Source of the DNA: Streptomyces albospinus | Lineage (GTDB): Bacteria; Actinomycetota; Actinomycetes; Streptomycetales; Streptomycetaceae | DNA length: 37,073 nucleotides | Assembly: GCF_014648695.1 (NCBI RefSeq) | Contig: NZ_BMRP01000063.1 | Span: 1 to 37,073 of the forward strand | Reading direction: 5' to 3' | Shown: positions 24,972-33,424 of the stretch, in pieces | Layout of the letters: every line of letters begins with the position of its first letter | How positions within the stretch are numbered: the first letter of the stretch is position 1 | The notes under the pieces: model-generated | The model's database searches: none | Seen by the model: the letters and a program-made list of their open reading frames with translations, nothing else | What the model was told of the DNA's origin: nothing | Program-made: the position numbers and the translations under genes

Positions 24972-26195
24972 CTACGGCGCGCGGAAGGCCAGGACCGCGT
25001 TCTGACCGCCGAAGCCGATGGAGTTGCTGAGTGCCGCACCTAGGCGTTGGGAGCGGGGGGTCTTGGTGACGACGTCCAGGTCGATGTCGGGGTCGAGGCG
25101 GTCGAGGTTGGCGACAGGCGGGATGGTCTGGTGTTGCAGGCTCAGCACGGTGACGGCGGCTTCGATGCCGCCGGCGCCGCCGATGGAGTGTCCAAGGACG
25201 CTTTTGTTCGCCGTGACCGGCGGCGGTGTGCCGAAGACCGAGCGCAGAGCGCGCGCTTCGGCCAGGTCGTTCTGCTGAGTGGACGTCCCGTGGGCATTGA
25301 CGTGGTCGATGTCCGACTCCGACAGGGCGGCATCGGCGAGAGCGGCGCGGATGGCCCGCACCACTCCCTGGCCCTCCGGGTCGGGTGAGGTGAAGTGGTA
25401 GCCGTCGGAGGAGGCTCCGTATCCGGCAACGAGGGCACGGACCACCGCATTTCTGGCGCGGGCGTCCACCAGCCGTTCCAGTACGAGGACGCCCGCACCC
25501 TCGCCGAGCACGAACCCGTCCCGGTCCGCATCGAACGGCCGGCACGCACCGGCGGGGTCGTGCACCCTGGCGGACAGGGCCCCCATCTGACAGAAGGAGG
25601 CCGCGGCCATGGGGTAGCGGACGCTTTCGCTGCCCCCGGTGATCGCGATGTCGCACGCTCCGGAGACGAGCAGGTCGCGGGCGATGCCAATGGCTGTGCC
25701 CCCGGACGCGCAGGCGGTGGAGGTGACCAGGCTGGGACCCAGCGCCTTGAGGTCCGTGCTGATTTCGCCGGCGAGCATGTTGGCCACCGTACGCGTGATG
25801 GACAAAGGGGAAATCGCCCTGTGCCGACCGCTGTTGAGCAGGTCGTAGTCCCTTTGTGTCTGGTCGTTGCCGCCGTTGCCATTGCCGAGGACCACGGCGA
25901 CGCGGGCCCCGTCCCAGGCGGTGGGATCCCATCCGGCGTCGGTGACCGCTTCGCGGGTGGCGACCAGCCCCATCTGGATGAATCTGTCGATACGCCAGCT
26001 CAACCGGCGCCCAAGGAGGGCCGTGGGGTCGAAGTCGGGCACCCGGCAGGAGAAGTTCACCGGAAGACCGGCCAGTTGCTCATCCGTGGCGGCCAGCGAC
26101 CGGCCGGAGAGCAGCCCGTCCCACGTCGCCTGGACACCGATCCCCGCCGGGGTCACCAGTCCCAGCCCGGTGACCGCTACATCCACCGCCGTCAT
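24972..26195 (-). CDS. Beta-ketoacyl-ACP synthase II (FabF-like)
   Basis: The 407-residue ketosynthase has a full thiolase fold and an intact Cys-His-His triad: C162 in TSTACASGGT, H302 in NAHGTST and H336 in NKSVLGHSIGG. Length and the C-terminal NSIGFGGQNA fit KAS II. It extends an acyl-ACP by condensation with malonyl-ACP. Start ATG 26195 overlaps the stop of the ACP gene as ATGA, so the two are translated together. It is the last gene of a four-gene operon with ACP, MMPL transporter and WS/DGAT acyltransferase. This points to a dedicated acyl-chain pathway rather than housekeeping fatty-acid synthesis, whose KAS sits with fabD/fabH elsewhere. No ketoreductase or dehydratase is present, so the remaining steps must be borrowed. 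Confidence 0.92.
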   Translation of the reverse strand: MTAVDVAVTGLGLVTPAGIGVQATWDGLLSGRSLAATDEQLAGLPVNFSCRVPDFDPTALLGRRLSWRIDRFIQMGLVATREAVTDAGWDPTAWDGARVAVVLGNGNGGNDQTQRDYDLLNSGRHRAISPLSITRTVANMLAGEISTDLKALGPSLVTSTACASGGTAIGIARDLLVSGACDIAITGGSESVRYPMAAASFCQMGALSARVHDPAGACRPFDADRDGFVLGEGAGVLVLERLVDARARNAVVRALVAGYGASSDGYHFTSPDPEGQGVVRAIRAALADAALSESDIDHVNAHGTSTQQNDLAEARALRSVFGTPPPVTANKSVLGHSIGGAGGIEAAVTVLSLQHQTIPPVANLDRLDPDIDLDVVTKTPRSQRLGAALSNSIGFGGQNAVLAFRAP

Positions 26196-26482
26196 GGGAT
26201 CGTGGGGGTGGTCGGTACGTCGTGCCGGGCGGTGTCCGTGCCCACGGCCTCCCCGCCGCCGCGCCGCTTCTCGACGACCTGGCAGAACTCCCCGAGGGTC
26301 GGCTTGACGTCCTCCTGTGTCAGTTGGACGCCGAGCCGGTCCTCGATGATCACGGTGAGTTCGACGATCGAGAGCGAGTCGAGTTCCAGGTCCTCGAAGG
26401 TGGCGTCGGGCTTGATGATGTTCTCGGGTACGCCCATGTGCTCGGTGAGCAGGTCGGCAACGAGTTCGTACGTGGTGGTCAT
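26192..26482 (-). CDS. Acyl carrier protein
   Basis: The 96-residue protein has the acidic four-helix ACP fold. The phosphopantetheine attachment serine is S36 in LELDSLSIVEL, which matches the DSL motif. The C-terminal 20 residues (about 74-96) are an extra, disordered Gly/Thr/Pro-rich tail not present in fatty-acid-synthase ACPs. The ACP must be activated by a phosphopantetheinyl transferase encoded elsewhere. It directly precedes and overlaps the FabF-like gene, so it probably carries the chain that enzyme elongates and that the acyltransferase may then use. Start ATG 26482 is preceded by GAGGGACGC. Confidence 0.92.
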   Translation of the reverse strand: MTTTYELVADLLTEHMGVPENIIKPDATFEDLELDSLSIVELTVIIEDRLGVQLTQEDVKPTLGEFCQVVEKRRGGGEAVGTDTARHDVPTTPTIP

Positions 26483-26590
26483 CAGCGTCCCTCGTGAAGT
26501 GAGTGCGGATGGTGGATGGTTGGGCGGTCGGGAGGTTGGCGGGGGTAGGTGGCTCAGTGGTCGGGTGAAGAGACGTTGCGGGCCGATGCA

Positions 26591-28852
26591 TCAGCCCCTG
26601 ACATGGCGTGACATTCGTGGTGGTCGGACCGGTACACGGACCCTGGCCAGCCGGGACAGGACGAGGGCACGTACCTTCAGGAGTGGAGCAGGGGCCCACC
26701 AGTTCCAGCGGCCTGCGAGGCCCATGAGGGCCGGGACGAGCAGACACCGTACGAGCGTGGCGTCGATGGCGACCGTGAGGGCCAGGCACACTCCGAGTTC
26801 CTGCAGAACGGCCAGCGAGGAAGCAGCCAGTGAGCCGAGGACGATGACGATGGCGAGCGCACCGACGGTCACCAGCCGTCCGGTGCGCTGCAATCCGGTG
26901 ATGACGGCCCGTTCGTTGTCCCCGGTGCGCAGATATTCCTCGCGGATGCGCGCCACCAGGAAGACCTCGTAGTCCATGGACAGGCCGAACGCGATACAGA
27001 ACACCACCGCCGGAATCAGCGGATCGACATGACCGGTCGCGGTGCCCCCCAGGAGCCGGGACAGATGTCCCTCCTGGAAGAGAGTCACCATGGCACCGAA
27101 CGCCACGGTCAGGCTCAGCAGATTCATGACCACGGCCTTGACCGGGACGAGCACGCTTCCCGTGAAGAAGAACAGCAGCACCGCGACCGCGGTGATGACC
27201 AGCGCGGCGGCCCAGCCCAAGTGCCGTGCAAGGGTCTCCTTCATGTCCACCAGCGAGGCCGTCTCCCCGGCCACCAGCACCGGGCCCGCCCCCTTCTGCG
27301 CCCTGACCGCGCCGACCAGCCGCTGAGCCGCCGCACTGTACGGACCGGCTTGTGTGGTGATGGAGTACCAGGTCCCGTGGCCGACGCCGCCGGCAGGCCG
27401 GGCGGGCGGCGCGGTGAGTCGGCGGCCGTCGCGGAAGTTCCCCTCGGCGCCCAGAACCATGTCGGCGCCCGCCAGCCGGGAGAGGGCCCGGCCCATGCGG
27501 TCGGCGGCCGGGGAGCCCGCCGGGATCCCGGGGGTCAGCGCCGTGAGCGTGGTCCCGTTCAGCATCGGGAACTCGGCGCGCGCCCGCTCCGCGGCGAGGC
27601 GCGGAGCCGCATCGCGGGGCAGCCAGTCCTCGTCGATGAACCCCATGCGCGCCCCGGAGGCAGGCACGGCGAGGAGTACGAGGAACGCGGACACGGTGAT
27701 CAGTACGGCCAGTGGGCGCCGCAACACCGCGCGGGCCAGCCGCTCCCAGAAGTCCGGAGCACCGGCGTCCCGGGCCCGCCTCCACCGTACGCGCACGGAG
27801 CGGCGGCTCAGGCGGCGCCCGAAGAGCGCGAGCAGCGCAGGCTGGACCACCAGCGCGGCGACCCCGGCCAGGCAGACCACCGCCACGGCGCCGGCACCCA
27901 GCGAGCGGTGGAAGGGGGTGGGGAAGAACAGCAGCGCGCAGAGTGACAGCGTCACCACGGCTACCGAAACCGCGACCGTGCGGCCCGCCGAGCGCACGGT
28001 GGCGCGCACCGCATCCGACACCTCCAGCCCACGGTCCAGCTCCTCTCGGAAGCGACTGACCATGATCAGGCTGTAGTCCACCGCCAGCCCGAATCCCAGG
28101 GCGGTGAGGATGTTGAGTGCGAAGACGTTCACCGGATAGTGCCGCGCCAGCAGGTCCAGGACGGCCATCGCGCCGGTGACGCTGACCAGCCCCATGGCGA
28201 GTGGCAGCGCACAGGCCAGGACCGAGCCGAACACCACCAGGAGCACGGCGGAGACCAGCGGAAGACCGATCATCTCGGAGCTGACGAGGTCGCGGCGGCT
28301 CTGCTGTTCGGCGTACCGGTTGACGGACAGCCGCCCGGACGCCTCCACGGTCAACGGAGGCCGGGCACCGGCGTATTTCTGGATCAGGCGCTGCGCGGTG
28401 TGTGTCATCTGCTGGTCGTCCCCTGCGATGGCGAGCGTCAGCAGGGCGGCATGCCGGTCGGCCGACAGCAGGGACGGGTTGGGCGGGGACCAGGGGGCGC
28501 GTACGTAGACGACACCGGGTTCGGCGGCCAGTTCGGCGACGAGCCGCCGACCGGCTGCCGATGGCTGCGGCCCATCCACCGCACCCGTCGAGCGGGCCAC
28601 GAACACCAACTTCGGGGTCCCGGATCCGTAGCGCTGCGTCAGCAGTCGTTCCGCGCGGCTCGACTCCGCCGACTGGTCGAAATATCCGCCGTCCACCAGG
28701 CGTTCGTGCACGCCGCCGGCCGCGATACCGGAACCGAGTACGGCCACCAGGGCCAGACCCAGGATCAGCCATCGGTACGTCACGGCCCAGTATCGAGAGG
28801 CCGTGCCGCGCCGCTCCCTCTTCTGCTCCTCGACCGCTTCTCTGCTCATCAT
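26591..28852 (-). CDS. MMPL-family (RND) lipid transporter
   Basis: The 753-residue protein has the two-fold MMPL/RND layout. One helix near residue 30 is followed by an extracellular porter domain (about 50-190) and five helices (about 195-345). The pattern then repeats from about 375. The proton-relay type motifs AVDYSLIMVSRFREE (from about 257) and SMDYEVFLVARIREE in the second half are both intact. MMPL proteins export lipids, lipopeptides or polyketide-like products in actinomycetes. GTG at 28855, ATG at 28852 and ATG at 28849 are consecutive start candidates. ATG 28852 shares a base with the upstream stop (TGATG), so coupling favours it. In this operon it probably exports the acylated product. 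Confidence 0.93.
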   Translation of the reverse strand: MMSREAVEEQKRERRGTASRYWAVTYRWLILGLALVAVLGSGIAAGGVHERLVDGGYFDQSAESSRAERLLTQRYGSGTPKLVFVARSTGAVDGPQPSAAGRRLVAELAAEPGVVYVRAPWSPPNPSLLSADRHAALLTLAIAGDDQQMTHTAQRLIQKYAGARPPLTVEASGRLSVNRYAEQQSRRDLVSSEMIGLPLVSAVLLVVFGSVLACALPLAMGLVSVTGAMAVLDLLARHYPVNVFALNILTALGFGLAVDYSLIMVSRFREELDRGLEVSDAVRATVRSAGRTVAVSVAVVTLSLCALLFFPTPFHRSLGAGAVAVVCLAGVAALVVQPALLALFGRRLSRRSVRVRWRRARDAGAPDFWERLARAVLRRPLAVLITVSAFLVLLAVPASGARMGFIDEDWLPRDAAPRLAAERARAEFPMLNGTTLTALTPGIPAGSPAADRMGRALSRLAGADMVLGAEGNFRDGRRLTAPPARPAGGVGHGTWYSITTQAGPYSAAAQRLVGAVRAQKGAGPVLVAGETASLVDMKETLARHLGWAAALVITAVAVLLFFFTGSVLVPVKAVVMNLLSLTVAFGAMVTLFQEGHLSRLLGGTATGHVDPLIPAVVFCIAFGLSMDYEVFLVARIREEYLRTGDNERAVITGLQRTGRLVTVGALAIVIVLGSLAASSLAVLQELGVCLALTVAIDATLVRCLLVPALMGLAGRWNWWAPAPLLKVRALVLSRLARVRVPVRPPRMSRHVRG

Positions 28853-30168
28853 CACAGCCCGGCGCGCGCCGTCATCTCGTCCAGCTCATGCATCCACAGC
28901 TGCACCAGGTCGTCGCAGCCGCCGACTGTCCGGTCCGCGACGAAGCAGATCTGTGCGGTGGCGGCATAGGTGGAAAAGCATGCCGCGAGCGCATGGCCGG
29001 CCGGGAGGAGATTCAGTGGTACGACGTCGGTGATGACCCGGTCGCCGAGGCGGAGACGCTTCTCCGGTCCGGGAACGTGGGACGCCAGTACCGTCGTGCT
29101 CCGGGGGTGCAGATCGAGTTCGAGGAGCCAGCGGCCGAACCGGTCGGGGACCATCCGTCCCAGGGCGCCGGCGTGGGGATTGAACAGCGATGAACGGACC
29201 TTGTGCGTACGGGCTTTCACGTACTCCAGTCGCTCAACGGGATCGTCCAGGCCGACGGGCAGCCGTACTGCCGCGCCCAGCACCGAGTTTCCCCTCTTGC
29301 CTGCGGTGTCCCGGCGCCGCAGGGTGACCGGCACCATCATGCGCATCGGTTGCCGGCCGAGTGGTCGGCCTCGTTGCCCGGCCCAGCTCTTGAGCGCGCC
29401 GGCCAGGGACGACAAGTACAGGTCGTTGGGGGTGGCTCCGTGTGCGGCGGCGATCTTCCGGAAACGGGCCAGTTCCACGCTGCCCCACGCATAGTGCAGC
29501 TTGCCGGTCAGGGGAAAGCCGTCCGGTACGAGACGAGCGGCTCGGCCCAGCCCGCTCAAGGCGCCGATGCCTTCGCGGACGGCGGTGGCCAGTTCGGCCG
29601 CGGTGCCCCGGCGGGCCGTGCGGCCGGGCGGCGGGGCACCTGCCTTTGAGGAGGCGGCGGGCTCGCTGAGGGTGCCACGGAAGAGTTCGCTGAGCAGCAT
29701 GCCGTCGAAGTGCGCATGATGCCCTCGCAGTACGACCGCGAACTCGTCGGGGGCGTAGCCGTGCAGAATCCACACTCCCCAGAGACGTTCCGGCAAGGGC
29801 GCCGCGGCCAGTTCCCCCAGCGCGGCGCGCAGTCCGTCCAGCCATGTCCCCGCGGCGACGGGTGTACGAAAGACGTGGTCTGCGGCGGCGAACGGGGTCC
29901 CCGCCCCGCCACCGGACCCACCTGGTGGTGCTTCTGCGAGTTCCGGATAACGGGCTACCGCAAGGTCCACCAGGAGACACATTTCCTCGTGGTCGGGCAC
30001 GTCCCCCGTGATGCGGCTGACGCCCCCCACCGAGACCGATGTGCCGGGGTGTGCCGCTGCGTAGTCGAAGAAAGCTCCCTTCCATTCCCTGACGCCGGCC
30101 TGCCGCCCAGCTGCGGGAACCGGATCCTGTCCGGCAGTGGCCCGGCGAAGGACATCTAGGAGACCCAT
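28852..30168 (-). CDS. WS/DGAT-like acyltransferase
   Basis: The 438-residue protein carries the active-site motif HHAHFDG (H150, H151, D155, G156), the HHxxxDG signature of condensation-domain-like acyltransferases. Other features fit wax-ester synthase/DGAT (WSD1) proteins: PNDLYLSSLAGAL (the PNDxxL motif), MMVPVTLRRRD, a conserved GN block (KRGNSVLGAAVRLP) and the C-terminal SHVPGPEKRLRLG and LNLLPAGHALAACFSTY. Members join an acyl-CoA or acyl-ACP to an alcohol, diacylglycerol or other acceptor. The start is ATG 30168 with AGGAAGGG upstream. It is the first gene of the operon with the MMPL exporter, ACP and ketosynthase, so an ACP-bound donor is plausible. The acceptor is unknown. Confidence 0.88.
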   Translation of the reverse strand: MGLLDVLRRATAGQDPVPAAGRQAGVREWKGAFFDYAAAHPGTSVSVGGVSRITGDVPDHEEMCLLVDLAVARYPELAEAPPGGSGGGAGTPFAAADHVFRTPVAAGTWLDGLRAALGELAAAPLPERLWGVWILHGYAPDEFAVVLRGHHAHFDGMLLSELFRGTLSEPAASSKAGAPPPGRTARRGTAAELATAVREGIGALSGLGRAARLVPDGFPLTGKLHYAWGSVELARFRKIAAAHGATPNDLYLSSLAGALKSWAGQRGRPLGRQPMRMMVPVTLRRRDTAGKRGNSVLGAAVRLPVGLDDPVERLEYVKARTHKVRSSLFNPHAGALGRMVPDRFGRWLLELDLHPRSTTVLASHVPGPEKRLRLGDRVITDVVPLNLLPAGHALAACFSTYAATAQICFVADRTVGGCDDLVQLWMHELDEMTARAGL

Positions 30169-30329
30169 CTCGATCCCTTCCTGAAAGAGGACGAGGACGT
30201 GAACGCAAAAGTTATGTGTTGGTCCGTCAGATATTGCGTGTTCGTCGGCAATTGGGCCGAACGCGGTGTGTCAACGAGCCGGTATCCGCCGCGCTCGTCG
30301 CCGGCAACACGGGGAACAAATTCAAAGGT
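30169..30329. other. Gap upstream of the acyltransferase operon
   Basis: About 160 bp between the unknown gene and the acyltransferase gene, both on the minus strand. It contains a minus-strand TTGACA near 30270, but I found no convincing -10 partner. It may hold a second promoter or simply be an operon spacer. Confidence 0.3.
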
Positions 30330-31160
30330 CTAAAGAAGCCGGCCGCGATGCCTGGCGAGTTTACCGAGAGTGTCCAGGGAGTTTTCCGATCCCCCCAAAA
30401 GCGAGGAACCGTCCCCGATGAAGCGTTCGCATATACCTATGTGAGCGGTGTACACCTCGTCCACGGCGTCCAGCAGATGCCGGCGGGTTATGCAGGAATC
30501 CCTGCATATTTCACTGTGCATTGCACCCCATGCGCGCAATCGGGTGATGAGCACGCGGTGATCGGCCGACCAGAGTCCGGAGAATCCTTCGGCGGAATGC
30601 TGAGGTGGCGCCATGGAAGGCCGCACGATGCGCTCATACGCGGACCGGGAAAAGGAGGCGGTCAGGCGCATGGCGGCGGCACTCGCACGCAGGAAGACGC
30701 GCGTGGCCTGAACTCCCGGCCCGCAGGAACGGGCGCGCGGTGCGGCCAGCGCGTCCTGCAAACCCACGATGGCCGATTGGGTGAGCGTGAAGAACAGGCG
30801 GTGCCCGTGTATCCAGCGCTGCTGAGCGGGCGTATTCGGCGTCAGTCCCGGTTCCGTGGCGGGAGCCAGGTGGGCCGCATCCAGCGCCTGGTGGAGCGCC
30901 GGTTCGGTGGCGGCTTCGGGCAACGAGGCCATTGCGCTCACCGTGGTGGCCAGCGCCTGGGAAAGCAGCAGGGCCGGCGCACCGGAGACCCGGATGACCC
31001 CGAAAAAGGCGTCGTAATCGGCTTCCCGCGGATCGGAGAGCGGGCACCGGACCGAGCGAACCGGGCGACCTTCTCGAACGGATGAACGCCACAGCGACTC
31101 GAGCCTCTCGGGTAGCTGCTCCGGGTCAGGAAGCCGGAGTTCGACACGGCGAGGACACAT
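30330..31160 (-). CDS. Unrecognised conserved-looking protein (~276 aa)
   Basis: The protein has no signal peptide or membrane helices. Visible features are a Pro/Leu-rich N-terminus, hydrophobic helices (SGAPALLLSQALATTVSAM), an aromatic/His segment (QQRWIHGHRLFFTLTQSA), then SAYERIVRPSMAPPQH followed by GFSGLWSADHR and a C-terminal helical part with HSEICRDSC. I recall related hypothetical proteins in streptomycetes with YERxVRPSM-PP...GFSGL but no assigned activity. The helical, His-rich character could suit a haem- or metal-dependent enzyme, which is a guess. ATG 31160 is preferred; in-frame TTG 31178 is possible. It is divergent from the decarboxylase gene (31207) and upstream of the acyltransferase operon, so it is probably part of the same pathway. 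Confidence 0.7.
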   Translation of the reverse strand: MCPRRVELRLPDPEQLPERLESLWRSSVREGRPVRSVRCPLSDPREADYDAFFGVIRVSGAPALLLSQALATTVSAMASLPEAATEPALHQALDAAHLAPATEPGLTPNTPAQQRWIHGHRLFFTLTQSAIVGLQDALAAPRARSCGPGVQATRVFLRASAAAMRLTASFSRSAYERIVRPSMAPPQHSAEGFSGLWSADHRVLITRLRAWGAMHSEICRDSCITRRHLLDAVDEVYTAHIGICERFIGDGSSLLGGSENSLDTLGKLARHRGRLL

Positions 31161-31206
31161 AAGCGACACAATAGACAAAACATAATAAGACCGCTACTTT
31201 TATATT
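31161..31206. promoter_or_regulatory. Divergent AT-rich promoter region
   Basis: The short gap between the unknown gene and the decarboxylase is strikingly AT-rich (ACATAATAAG, TTTTATATTATG) compared with its surroundings. Neither gene has a good ribosome-binding site, so leaderless transcripts or internal starts are possible. It probably carries both promoters. Confidence 0.45.
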
Positions 31207-32607
31207 ATGGGCGATGAGTTTGAAGAGGCGATAGAAACGGCCACCAGACAACTGGTCGCCCATTGGCGGGCATTGGCAGCCCGAGAGGTGCCGGTGACCC
31301 CGCAGTGCGAACCCGGCTCGCTGCTCACCGCACTGCCGTCGGCGCCTCCCGAGCAGGCGGAGAGCCTCGGAGAGCTGCTGGCCGACACCTGGAAGGTCAT
31401 CGTCCCGGGTCTGACCCATTGGCAGCACCCGGCATTCCTGGGCTACTTCCCGACCAACAACTCCCCTGCGTCCGTGCTCGCCGAGTACATCACCGCCGGG
31501 CTGGGCGTACAGGGCATGATGTGGTCGACATCGCCGGCGGCCACGGAGCTGGAGCAAGTGGTCACGGACTGGTTGGCCCAGGCCCTCGGACTGCCGGATG
31601 CCTTCCGCCATTCGAGTGGCCGCGGCGGCGGAGTCATTCAGGACTCCGCCTCATCAGCGGTAATCGTGGCCACCGCAGCGGCCCTTCAACGAGCGTCGCA
31701 GGGACGATGGCGTACGGCCGGAACCGAAGGCCGCTACCGGATGTACTGCACGGAACGGGCCCACTCCTGCGTCTCCAAGGGCGCCCGGCTCGCCGGCCTG
31801 GGCGAGCCGCAGCTCATCGCCACACTGCCGGGCACCGGCCGGATGGATCCCGACGCGCTCAGCGCCCGGATCGACGACGACCGTGCGGCCGGCCTCATCC
31901 CTGCCGTCGTCGTCGCTACGGTCGGCACCACCGATGTCTGCGCCGTGGACCCCGTACCGGACATCGGGCAGCTGTGCCGCCGGGAGGACGTGTGGCTGCA
32001 TGTGGATGCCGCCTACGCGGGCTCGGCGACACTGTGCCCGGAATACCGGCACCTCATTGACGGTATCGCCCTCGCCGACTCCTACGCCGTCAACGCCCAC
32101 AAGTGGATGCGTACGGGGACCCCGTGCGACGTCATGTGGACCTCCGACCGTGCCGCACTCACCGACGCCATGAGCATCTCCCCCTCGTACCTGCGGAACC
32201 CTGCGACCGACTCGGGCCGGGTCGTGGACTTCCGCGACTGGCAGGTGCCCCTCGGCCGCCCCATGCGCGCTCTCAAACTCTGGTACGTGATGCGGGCCCA
32301 CGGCGTCGAAGGCCTGCGCGAAGCCATCCGCCACGACATCCGCCTGGCGGCCCAGCTGGCCCACCTCATCACGGCCGAGCCCGGGTTTCACCTGGAGGTG
32401 CACGAACTGGGCCTGGTCGTCTTCCGCCGCGACACCGACGACAACACCCGGGACCTGCTCTCCCGCCTGCAAGCCGACCCCACGCTCCTGTGCACCCCCA
32501 CAAGCGTCAACGGCCGCCCCGCCGTCCGGGCCGCCTTCGGATCTCCGTACGTCGATGCGGACACCGTGCACTACGTCTGGAAACGGATCCGCACCCACGC
32601 CCAGTAG
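31207..32607 (+). CDS. PLP-dependent aromatic-type L-amino-acid decarboxylase
   Basis: The 466-residue protein belongs to the group II decarboxylases (aromatic amino acid/histidine decarboxylases). The N-terminal substrate segment reads HWQHPAFLGYFPTNNSPAS (about 71-89), the cofactor-stacking histidine is H186 in ERAHSC, the pyridine-N aspartate is D267 in HVDAAYAGSA and the Schiff-base lysine is K299 in NAHKWM. All key residues are present. It should make an amine from tryptophan, tyrosine, phenylalanine or DOPA; the exact substrate is not readable. ATG 31207 has no Shine-Dalgarno sequence and directly follows an AT-rich promoter-like stretch, so translation may be leaderless. It is divergent from the unknown gene and acyl operon. 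The amine could be the acceptor for acylation, which is inference. Confidence 0.92.
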   Translation: MGDEFEEAIETATRQLVAHWRALAAREVPVTPQCEPGSLLTALPSAPPEQAESLGELLADTWKVIVPGLTHWQHPAFLGYFPTNNSPASVLAEYITAGLGVQGMMWSTSPAATELEQVVTDWLAQALGLPDAFRHSSGRGGGVIQDSASSAVIVATAAALQRASQGRWRTAGTEGRYRMYCTERAHSCVSKGARLAGLGEPQLIATLPGTGRMDPDALSARIDDDRAAGLIPAVVVATVGTTDVCAVDPVPDIGQLCRREDVWLHVDAAYAGSATLCPEYRHLIDGIALADSYAVNAHKWMRTGTPCDVMWTSDRAALTDAMSISPSYLRNPATDSGRVVDFRDWQVPLGRPMRALKLWYVMRAHGVEGLREAIRHDIRLAAQLAHLITAEPGFHLEVHELGLVVFRRDTDDNTRDLLSRLQADPTLLCTPTSVNGRPAVRAAFGSPYVDADTVHYVWKRIRTHAQ

Positions 32608-33424
32608 CCGGAGAAACCCGCGGCCTCCCCTTCGTGACACGGCGGAATATGACGTCGCCTCAGCCCTCGCGATCCGTCGCAGAGAGCCGGATCCGATATC
32701 GGTGTGGCCACCACCTGGCGGTACGCGAACGGCACAATCGAGCGGCTTGCCGCGTTCGCTGCCACATTGGCCGAGGCCCTCCGTGGTGGGCGTCGCAGCC
32801 GTGGGCGGTGCCGGAGTGGACGACCTGGTGGGCCGCGCGGCGCAGCACGAATATCTCCGTGCCCTTGGCGGATGTGGGAGCGAGCGGCGCCCTCGAAGTG
32901 CCTTGCCGATTGCCGTAGTTCGGACCCACGTGGTTCCGAGGGGAGCCGGGTGCGGGCGTCGAGGAGCTCTCCCACACCGACCAGCCGGGCTGCCGCCCCT
33001 CCGCCGTTGCCGGATGCCATCGCTCCCAGAGCCGTGTTGGTGGCTTCGGCGTTGAAGTGGCGGGCACGGAGTGGTGCCGTGGCGCCGCATGAAGACCTCT
33101 CTGAGGAACCGGGGGAGTGGTGAAGAGGAGCCCAGAGGCGTCCTAGTGTCGTGTCAGTCCCTGACGTCATGAGCTCATGACCGCTCTCAACGGGATGCCG
33201 ATGTGATGATGCATCAGTCGACGCAGCGCGGACTTCGGAAGGCACACAGCCGACGCTTCACGGCGCGGGGCTGACACCCATGCGGCAGGTGGGCACGACC
33301 ACTGGTGCGTACGGCTAGCCAGCCGTAACCACTTGCCATTTGCCACGTTGGCTCATGTGATCCGTATCGCACGTGAGCGTTTCTCGGAGCAAGTCGGCGT
33401 CCTCTCACCCGCAAGGAGCATCGC
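32608..33424. other. Long gap without a supported gene
   Basis: About 800 bp. Frames on both strands are rich in Arg/Pro and lack motifs; a minus-strand stretch near 32780-32950 (NYGNRQGTS, TEIFVLRRAAHQVVHSG) may be decayed coding DNA. At 33310-33327 there is a small perfect inverted repeat TACGGCT/AGCCGTA with a four-base loop, which could be an operator for the lipase gene. Confidence 0.35.

Noticed and set aside
24972..28772. A single 1266-codon open frame covering the ketosynthase, ACP and most of the MMPL gene
   Set aside because: Only its last ~407 codons (the FabF-like ketosynthase) have family motifs. The rest runs antiphase through the MMPL and ACP genes and is Arg/Gly/Pro-rich, a usual artefact of high-GC DNA.
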